Below are positions 32,936-36,922 of a stretch of 36,922 nucleotides of DNA, piece after piece. The notes below the pieces were generated by a model. The model ran no database searches. It was not told where the DNA came from and worked only from the letters and a program-made list of their open reading frames with translations. The first letter of the stretch is position 1; every line of letters begins with the position of its first letter. A program made the translations under genes and the position numbers. The DNA is from a virus. The stretch lies in the IMG/VR virus record IMGVR_UViG_3300028829_004610, positions 1-36,922 of that record; one strand, 5' to 3'.

Positions 32936-32940
32936 GGCAA

Positions 32941-33210
32941 TCAGGAGTCAATCAGTCCATTCCAGATGATCGCCCAATCGCCAGTCTCTTTTTCTAATGC
33001 CAAAACATCGTCGCGGGCGCATTCCAGTCGACTCGCTGTGATTTGCAATCCTGCCTTAGCTTCTGATCGCAGCCGCTTCTCTGCTTCCTCTTGCGTTTGA
33101 AAATGCGTGGTGTCGAATATCGCTTTGCCGTCGCAATCAAGGTATGGTAAAAGTCCATTGTGGCATTCAACCTCAACCGCTTTCCAAAGCGTAGTATCCG
33201 CACGCCACAT
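32941..33210 (-). CDS. Cassette 5: unknown protein starting in attC core
   Basis: The 89-residue protein begins MWRADTTLWKAVEVECHNG. Its ATG lies inside the R'' core of attC 5 (GTTATG on the minus strand). Strand-rich first half, then a helix (QTQEEAEKRLRSEAKAGL) and ETGDWAIIWNG near the end. A longer frame through the attC is open but is probably not translated. Function unknown. Confidence 0.6.
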   Translation of the reverse strand: MWRADTTLWKAVEVECHNGLLPYLDCDGKAIFDTTHFQTQEEAEKRLRSEAKAGLQITASRLECARDDVLALEKETGDWAIIWNGLIDS

Positions 33211-33299
33211 AACCAAGCATTCGACCGGAGCACTCATTTCAGCGGGTTTTTCCATTGTTCAATCTTTCGTTCGTGCCACGGTCAACGCGGGCGTTATGC
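33207..33299 (+). other. attC site 5
   Basis: R'' ACATAAC, L'' in the CATTCGACCGG segment, L' GGTCAACG, R' GTTATGC. The arms pair less well than in attC 7 or 8. Plus polarity. Confidence 0.7.
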
Positions 33300-33301
33300 G
33301 T

Positions 33302-33553
33302 CTACACGCCCTCGCATGTCATCCCAACCTCAATGGCGAGAACCTCAACCAATCCCCCGCCGTAATCGCAGTCGTCAACATCACGACTGGATATCAATGT
33401 CGCCTGTTCCTCGTACCACAAGTCCTGTGCCGCTTCCGTCATCTCGTTCCAATTGTTGGGCTTCGGCCTTTGAACGTCCCAACAATCATTGTCCAGCATC
33501 GCCACGCATCCGGGAGTCGTCTTGATCAAGTCAAGTGCGCCCTGTTTGGTCAT
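33302..33553 (-). CDS. Cassette 6: small acidic protein
   Basis: The 83-residue acidic protein begins MTKQGALDLIKTTPG. AGGTGG lies 6 bases before the ATG, a clear ribosome site. It has Trp-rich segments (NDCWDVQRPKPNNWNE and DLWYEEQ). A fifteen-codon mini-frame starts in the attC core and crosses the ATG in another frame. Function unknown. Confidence 0.65.
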   Translation of the reverse strand: MTKQGALDLIKTTPGCVAMLDNDCWDVQRPKPNNWNEMTEAAQDLWYEEQATLISSRDVDDCDYGGGLVEVLAIEVGMTCEGV

Positions 33554-33574
33554 CGAATCCACCTCGCAAATGCC

Positions 33575-33666
33575 GCATAACAATGCAATGAACACGGAGC
33601 GGCGAAGCCGAGTCCATTGGGGTAGCGACGTCTTTCGTCGCCGCCCGGTTATTGCGAGCGTTATGC
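33575..33666 (+). other. attC site 6
   Basis: R'' GCATAAC, then GCAATGAACACGG as L'' arm, CCCGGTTATTGC as L', R' GTTATGC. Plus polarity. The inner loop has GGCGAAGCCG and GACGTCTTTCGTC stems. Confidence 0.8.
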
Positions 33667-33667
33667 C

Positions 33668-33907
33668 TCAAAAGTCGCAAACTGTTGGGTCCCCCTCGAA
33701 CTCGACAACGTCGAAGCAATTGCCAATCAGATTGCCGTTACCGGTGATCGAAAGATTTTCGTCCATTCTCTGCCCGTACGGCATACACCAAGTCTCACAC
33801 ATGCGGCAGTTTTCACCGGATCGCGAAAACATATCTCGTGATGCCGACTCCCACTTCCTGCCGCATTTCCCGCATAAGAACTTTCGGCGACCGTGCCGTA
33901 AAGGCAT
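33668..33907 (-). CDS. Cassette 7: small zinc ribbon-like protein
   Basis: The 79-residue protein has FLCGKCGRKW near residue 13 and CRMCETWC near residue 35, a double CxxC pattern that should bind zinc. Its ATG lies in the R'' core of attC 7 (GTTATGCC). It ends in an acidic tail. May bind nucleic acid; partner unknown. Confidence 0.6.
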   Translation of the reverse strand: MPLRHGRRKFLCGKCGRKWESASRDMFSRSGENCRMCETWCMPYGQRMDENLSITGNGNLIGNCFDVVEFEGDPTVCDF

Positions 33908-33993
33908 AACAATCGGTTCAACGCGAGCACTCGTTGCAGCGTGTTCTGGATTCATAATCTTCCTCTCGTGCCGCGTTAACCGGGCCGTTATGT
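33904..33993 (+). other. attC site 7
   Basis: R'' GCATAAC, spacer AATCG, L'' GTTCAACGCG; L' CGCGTTAAC, spacer CGGGCC, R' GTTATGT. The spacers (5 and 6 bases) and the extra C in L'' match class 1 attC sites, so polarity is certain. No ORF overlaps it convincingly. Confidence 0.85.
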
Positions 33994-33995
33994 TG

Positions 33996-34400
33996 TCATT
34001 CCGTGGCCGCAGGCTGCTTGTTGAAGCGGCCTGCTTCCAGAATCGGAAGTTGTCCCTCGGTCGGTATGTAAATCACCTCGCTGCTTCCGTCTTGCAATCC
34101 CTGAATCCATAGATAGCGGAGGTAGGAGTCGTTGCCCTCAAGGGAATCGCCAATGATCTTGTTGGCTTCTGCCACACCCTTTGCCCGCTCAACTTCGGCT
34201 TCTGCCAGTAATGTCGCTGCACCTTTCTTCGCTTCCGCCTCCTGCACAGCAATCTGTCGGTTCTGTTCCGCTCGTTTCAGCTCTGCTTCACCTGCCATGC
34301 CCTGTTGCCAAACGCTGTAATGCGGGCACCCAACGCAAAACAACAAAATTACGCACACCACAACAAAGCCCAGTCCTGTAACCGCTCCAAATTCCTTCAT
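33996..34400 (-). CDS. Cassette 8: membrane protein with SPFH-type coiled coil
   Basis: The 134-residue protein has a hydrophobic N-terminal segment (GLGFVVVCVILLFCVGC), then a long Ala/Glu/Lys helix (QEAEAKKGAATLLAEAEVER) with AKGVAEANKIIG, and a C-terminal IYIPTEGQLPILEAG. This is the layout of the prohibitin-like phage membrane proteins. AAGGAG is a strong ribosome site. A mini-frame from the attC core ends at ATGA on its start. It may work with the SPFH protein at 27783 (inference). Confidence 0.75.
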   Translation of the reverse strand: MKEFGAVTGLGFVVVCVILLFCVGCPHYSVWQQGMAGEAELKRAEQNRQIAVQEAEAKKGAATLLAEAEVERAKGVAEANKIIGDSLEGNDSYLRYLWIQGLQDGSSEVIYIPTEGQLPILEAGRFNKQPAATE

Positions 34401-34419
34401 CGTTTGCTCCTTACGAACA

Positions 34420-34509
34420 ACATAACAATCGGTTCAACCCGAGCGGCGGTCGGACGCCGCTCACAAATCCAAGTCTTCTTCCACCGCCGGGTTAACCGGG
34501 GCGTTATGC
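34420..34509 (+). other. attC site 8
   Basis: R'' ACATAAC, spacer AATCG, L'' GTTCAACCCG; L' CGGGTTAAC, spacer CGGGGC, R' GTTATGC. Extra C in L''. Polarity plus. Very close in shape to class 1 attC sites. Confidence 0.85.
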
Positions 34510-34510
34510 G

Positions 34511-34744
34511 TCATGTCCCCATCATTACCTCATCCATACTTTGTTGGATGTCGTTCATCATCTGCTGCCTTATAAACGACTCGGCAGAATTGTCAAGAAT
34601 CAATTCTTCTGAAATGGCAATCTTCGCGATTATGTACTTCTTAGCCTCGAAGGAAGTCGACCTGAAAACAGGCGGCTTCTCTACTGGAGCCATTGACCCT
34701 GCAAATATCGCGGCAACTGTTCCCAGGAATCCTCTACGTTGCAT
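34511..34744 (-). CDS. Cassette-region protein with twin-arginine-type signal
   Basis: The 77-residue protein starts MQRRGFLGTVAAIFAGSMAP, a twin-arginine-like pattern (RRxFLG) with a short hydrophobic core and Ala-rich cleavage region, so it may be exported folded. The mature part would be about 55 residues, helical (SAESFIRQQMMNDIQQSMDE). It overlaps the membrane protein gene by 11 bases. Unknown function. Confidence 0.6.
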   Translation of the reverse strand: MQRRGFLGTVAAIFAGSMAPVEKPPVFRSTSFEAKKYIIAKIAISEELILDNSAESFIRQQMMNDIQQSMDEVMMGT

Positions 34745-34913
34745 TTTTGCACCCTCTGTAGTCCCTGTAATGAACTATACCAAGCATCAAGAAAGCTGCC
34801 GCACCGCAGAAACTCATCCAGTGCCCCGAAACAAAGCAAAACAAGAAAGTGTTCACAAAGAAGACTGAGAAAAAAAGGACCGCTCCGTTCCGGTTGTAAG
34901 TTCTATGGTTCAT
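34734..34913 (-). CDS. Small two-span membrane protein
   Basis: The 59-residue protein has two hydrophobic stretches (GAVLFFSVFFVNTFLFCFV and a second one around FCGAAAFLMLGIV) that should span the membrane. It starts MNHRTYNRNG at ATG 34913, within the end of the SegE-like gene. Overlaps at both ends tie it to its neighbours as one operon. Confidence 0.6.
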   Translation of the reverse strand: MNHRTYNRNGAVLFFSVFFVNTFLFCFVSGHWMSFCGAAAFLMLGIVHYRDYRGCKNAT

Positions 34914-35349
34914 TTTTCTCCGCCCATTCAATTGGATCGCCAACTCTCTTGGAAAGTCGCACGTGTATGATTCCATTCCATGACTTTGGATCGTTCAGCA
35001 CATCGTACTCGAGTTGTAGTTTCAATTCTGCCATCGACAGTTCTGATTTGGACTCGTGAAGGCTTATTATCTCTCGGGTAAACTCTTGCTCTCCGTGCTT
35101 CTCGACCGCCTCAAGCAGCAGATTAGAGGATCCCCAATAGCTTTTCCAGTCAGATTCCACATGGTCGATGCGGTGCCTCTTCTTGCCCTTCAGGGGCTTG
35201 CGACGGACCCTCTTGATTAGCTGTTTCTTACCAAGGTAGTAGCAGCCGCTGTCGCAGTGAGTGATTTTGTAGACAAACCCAAAATGATCAAGAGGGTTGT
35301 CTGGAACATTCAGCCATCGACTCATTGCGTTTTGTGCAGGCTTAGACAT
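34903..35349 (-). CDS. GIY-YIG endonuclease, SegE-like (copy B)
   Basis: The 148-residue protein is a close paralogue of the gene at 31587 (roughly two thirds identical by eye) and has the full N-terminus lost from it, with MSRWLNVPDNPLDHFGFVYK. The GIY-YIG positions are VY and YLG; ESDWKSYWGSS and EFTREIIS follow. ATG 35349 has CAGGG upstream; a second ATG at 35325 is possible. It lies next to the second attI-like site and transcribes away from it, like an integron integrase gene would. Confidence 0.75.
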   Translation of the reverse strand: MSKPAQNAMSRWLNVPDNPLDHFGFVYKITHCDSGCYYLGKKQLIKRVRRKPLKGKKRHRIDHVESDWKSYWGSSNLLLEAVEKHGEQEFTREIISLHESKSELSMAELKLQLEYDVLNDPKSWNGIIHVRLSKRVGDPIEWAEKNEP

Positions 35350-35477
35350 CCCTGGCTTTCATTGGGGTTTCGTGAAGCATGTCTGTCTTTATTGTTGTTC
35401 AATCCCATAATCTTGCACTTTGAACTACGCAAATCCTTGCCAATTGACAATTTACATCACAGTGCAATATATTGGGA

Positions 35478-35499
35478 TCGGCTTAATAACAAGTTATGC
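35478..35499 (+). other. Second attI-like boundary
   Basis: CGGCTTAATAACAAGTTATGCC (core 35493-35499) matches the boundary near 31770 in its CGGCTTAA and GTTATG elements. No full attC lies in the 150 bases between the SegE-like gene B and this site. On the minus strand TTGTTA and TATATT lie 15 bases apart just inside it, a weak possible promoter. Confidence 0.5.
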
Positions 35500-35501
35500 C
35501 G

Positions 35502-35750
35502 TCAATGGCTTTTTGCCCAACACGATCGGCAAACCCCACCTGCTCCATATTCGCAGCTCGGCGATTCTCCGAATTCACGCTTACAGGTATGACAGAAGTC
35601 TTCACCCGCAATCAGCGAATCTTCTTCCGGTTTTGTGGGCTCAGTCCTCAGTCCTCGCAAAGCTCGAAGATCGTACGTTTCCGCAACAATGCTTCCCGGT
35701 GGGTCTTTCCTTCGTCTTCGAAACAGTGAACGCAATCTCGGAAGCGACAT
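35502..35750 (-). CDS. Cassette 9: small Cys-containing protein
   Basis: The 82-residue protein has an Arg-rich start (MSLPRLRSLFRRRRKDP) and a zinc-type end (CHTCKREF and CRSCWAKSH). Its ATG lies in the R'' core of attC 9. The first 35 residues may bind nucleic acid or be disordered. Function unknown. Confidence 0.55.
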   Translation of the reverse strand: MSLPRLRSLFRRRRKDPPGSIVAETYDLRALRGLRTEPTKPEEDSLIAGEDFCHTCKREFGESPSCEYGAGGVCRSCWAKSH

Positions 35751-35839
35751 AACAAGGCATTCCACACGGAGCGGCGGGCAGTGTTGAATTCAAAGTTCCG
35801 AGCCGTCCGCCGCCGCCCGGTGAATGCTGGTCGTTATGT
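35747..35839 (+). other. attC site 9
   Basis: R'' ACATAAC, then GCATTCCACACGG in the L'' arm, CGGTGAATGC as L', R' GTTATGT. Plus polarity, with inner stems AGCGGCGGGC and GCCGCCGCCCG-like. It is the first full attC to the right of the second attI-like site. Confidence 0.75.
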
Positions 35840-36043
35840 GGCACGCTCGGATCGGCCAGTTCTTTCTAGCATGTCAAGTATAAGCTCTCGCACAGTCGCG
35901 AAACCGTTGGTTGTGAACTCATGCCTGGCAAGATTGTAGAACCTGTATCGATCGTTGCTCGACGCCAAACTGTTCCGGGCCACTTGTAAATTGTCAGGCA
36001 ACAGTTCAAGTAATTCGTCCGTCGGTAAATCGTTCAAGCTCAT
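35834..36043 (-). CDS. Cassette 10: small helical acidic protein
   Basis: The 69-residue protein starts MSLNDLPTDELLELLPDN and is almost entirely helical. ATG 36043 overlaps the stop of a mini-frame that begins in the R'' core (ATG-TGG-ATC-TTG-TAA-TGA). The stop TAA lies in the R' core of attC 9. Function unknown. Confidence 0.6.
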   Translation of the reverse strand: MSLNDLPTDELLELLPDNLQVARNSLASSNDRYRFYNLARHEFTTNGFATVRELILDMLERTGRSERAT

Positions 36044-36053
36044 TACAAGATCC

Positions 36054-36144
36054 ACATAACAAAGCGTTGAAGAACGAGCCCTCAATCCAGCGGGCTCAGA
36101 AATCACAGTCAATCGTTCGGGCCGTCTTAACGCGGTCGTTATGC
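36054..36144 (+). other. attC site 10
   Basis: R'' ACATAAC, spacer AAAGC, L'' GTTGAAGAACG; L' GTCTTAAC, spacer GCGGTC, R' GTTATGC. Nearly identical to attC 1, including the GAGCCC/GGGCTC inner stem and the leader on the gene side. Confidence 0.85.
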
Positions 36145-36300
36145 CTCAATGGCACCCTGAATCATTTCACAAGCAGACTTCCACGCCTGCCAGCACATAT
36201 CAACCCGGATGTCTTTGTAGTTCCCCGGCCAGCCGTACTTTGTTGGGTCGTTGGGATATCGCTCAGCACTCTCCTCATACAGTCGCTCGCCGCATCCCGG
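36139..36300 (-). pseudogene. Cassette 11: truncated gene
   Basis: A 53-codon frame on the minus strand reads like a protein C-terminus (ERLYEESAERYPNDPTKYG, then WQAWKSACEMIQGAIEA) and ends in TAA within the R' core of attC 10. It begins immediately after an in-frame TAA at 36301-36303 and has no usable start codon. The 5' end of the gene and the R''-L'' half of the following attC are missing, indicating a deletion. Confidence 0.5.
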
Positions 36301-36319
36301 TTATTGCTGGCCGTTATGC
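36288..36319 (+). other. Half attC (site 11, L' and R' only)
   Basis: Only CCCGGTTATTGC (L'), spacer and GTTATGC (R', 36313-36319) are present. The R'' and L'' arm expected some 80-90 bases to the left is absent; the adjoining cassette gene is also truncated. Confidence 0.6.
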
Positions 36320-36514
36320 GTTTATGTCATTCAGCCCAACAAACTCCACGGGTTCGTTGATCCGCCAAATGAATACTCCCCACATTCCAACTGACAGAAC
36401 TGCCGCCCGTCTCCACGATTTGGTCCATCGGTAAAAGCGAGCACCACGTAAATACTTGCCGTCTCTAACTCGTCTACAGAAGACATGATCACGCACGCCG
36501 AACGAATGACGCAT
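36314..36514 (-). CDS. Cassette 12: small basic protein
   Basis: The 66-residue basic protein begins MRHSFGVRDHVFCRRVRDG and has a hydrophobic segment near residues 37-50 (AVLSVGMWGVFIW) that could be membrane-buried. ATG lies in the R'' core of attC 12 and TAA in the R' core of half site 11, so the gene fills the cassette from core to core. Function unknown. Confidence 0.55.
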   Translation of the reverse strand: MRHSFGVRDHVFCRRVRDGKYLRGARFYRWTKSWRRAAVLSVGMWGVFIWRINEPVEFVGLNDINA

Positions 36515-36604
36515 AACAAGCCCGTTGCACTCCGAGCTGTCGCTACTGTCGGTTTTTGTATTCATAGTCGTCTGCTCCAGCCGGGTGAACGGGGGACGTT
36601 ATGC
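36511..36604 (+). other. attC site 12
   Basis: R'' GCATAAC, then CGTTGCACTCCGAG as L'' arm, GCCGGGTGAACG as L', R' GTTATGC. The extra G in L'' gives plus polarity. Confidence 0.75.
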
Positions 36605-36841
36605 CTCAATGTAGAACTCATCTGAATCGTGCTCCTCGAAGTCGCCGTCGACTATCTCGCATAGTTCGCCGAACTGCTTAATCTGAAGCAGCCCACCCGC
36701 TAGGATTCGTAACAGTCCGGTTTCGACATCAATATCGTGTATCTCCCAGCGATCACCGCCCGAGAAAACGGCCGTCAGGGGATGAGGCAAAGAGTTAATC
36801 TTTGCCATGTCGAGAAGGTCAGTGGTTTCTGAAACAGGCAT
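36599..36841 (-). CDS. Cassette 13: small acidic protein
   Basis: The 80-residue acidic protein begins MPVSETTDLLDMAKINSLP, has alternating strands in its middle (DRWEIHDIDVETGLLRIL) and an acidic tail (GDFEEHDSDEFYIEA). ATG lies in the R'' core of attC 13 and TAA in the R' core of attC 12. Function unknown. Confidence 0.55.
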   Translation of the reverse strand: MPVSETTDLLDMAKINSLPHPLTAVFSGGDRWEIHDIDVETGLLRILAGGLLQIKQFGELCEIVDGDFEEHDSDEFYIEA

Positions 36842-36922
36842 AACCATCACTTCCAGTTGAGCGGCGGTCGCCGCGTGTTGTGAATTCAAAAGTCGCTATC
36901 CGCCACCAACTGAAGTGTGACG
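36838..36922 (+). other. attC site 13 (cut by the window edge)
   Basis: R'' GCATAAC, then CACTTCCAGTTGAGCGGCGG as L'' arm; the pairing L' (CCACCAACTGAAGTG) is present at the right edge and the R' core would lie just outside the window. Confidence 0.65.

Larger units (their letters stand above)
31765..36922 (+). mobile_element. Integron-like cassette array (attC polarity +)
   Basis: Thirteen recognisable attC sites of about 90 bp (eleven complete, one half, one cut by the window edge) separate small genes. Each complete site starts with R'' (nnATAAC or similar), has a 5-base spacer and an L'' arm with one extra base, then an L' arm, 6-base spacer and R' (GTTATGC-like). That asymmetry fixes the attC polarity as + strand. 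No integron integrase is present in the window. The array continues beyond the right edge. A group of phage-like genes (34511-35349) interrupts it and ends in a second attI-like site. Confidence 0.8.

Noticed and set aside
33107-34112. Long plus-strand frames through cassettes 5-7
   Set aside because: They run through attC sites and over credible minus-strand genes with zinc and ribosome-site evidence; the peptides are Ser/Arg/His-rich nonsense.
36141-36434. Plus-strand frame beginning at an attC core ATG
   Set aside because: It would fit normal cassette orientation, but it crosses half site 11 into the next cassette, and the minus frames there look more protein-like (YPNDPTKYG, WQAWKSAC).
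31997-36922. CRISPR array
   Set aside because: Spacing is regular only roughly (about 250-500 bp), the sites are 90 bp and imperfectly palindromic, and their inner parts differ; no short identical repeats or Cas genes are present.

Overview
The window looks like a large part of a tailed (siphovirus-like) phage or prophage of a planctomycete-type bacterium, running into an integron-like gene-cassette array at its right end. The host guess is an inference. It rests on Thr-Gly linkers and Cys-rich tail proteins, an SPFH protein, and small cassettes bounded by GTTATG/CATAAC cores. No host gene, integrase, terminase, portal, polymerase or lysis gene is visible, so the phage is only partly covered.

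Region 1 (1-21.6 kb, all + strand) is the virion module in classical order: end of a scaffold-like protein, HK97-fold major capsid protein, small head proteins, head-tail connector, head closure, HK97 gp10-like protein, tail terminator, tail tube, two pre-tape-measure proteins, tape measure (1177 aa, possibly extended by a +1 frameshift), distal tail proteins, two glycosyltransferases that share a duplicated domain, and repeat-bearing tail fibre or adhesin proteins. Three terminators and one strong promoter subdivide it. The promoter at 17404-17432 lies inside a hairpin that would hide the ribosome binding site on read-through RNA.

Region 2 (21.5-31.6 kb, all - strand, convergent with region 1) is a tightly overlapping accessory/early operon: two SAM methyltransferases, a C5-methyltransferase-like protein, a zinc ribbon protein, a tRNA-like gene with a shortened anticodon loop, a DnaQ-like exonuclease, a Nudix hydrolase, several small unknown proteins, an SPFH protein and an SF2 helicase. 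The helicase contains a 350-residue intein. Inside the intein, in a different reading frame, lies a complete 279-codon HNH endonuclease gene. Upstream of the helicase are a fragment of another endonuclease and a GIY-YIG (SegE-like) nuclease.

Region 3 (31.7 kb to the end) holds thirteen recognisable attC sites of about 90 bp (eleven complete, one half site, one cut by the window edge) and two attI-like boundaries. Each attI-like boundary is preceded by one of two paralogous SegE-like genes in the position and direction an integron integrase gene would occupy. Every cassette ORF I can support reads on the - strand, opposite to the polarity of the attC sites. The attC core often supplies the ATG start (GTTATG) and the TAA stop (CATAAC). 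The whole - strand could therefore be transcribed from right to left through the cassettes into the phage operon.
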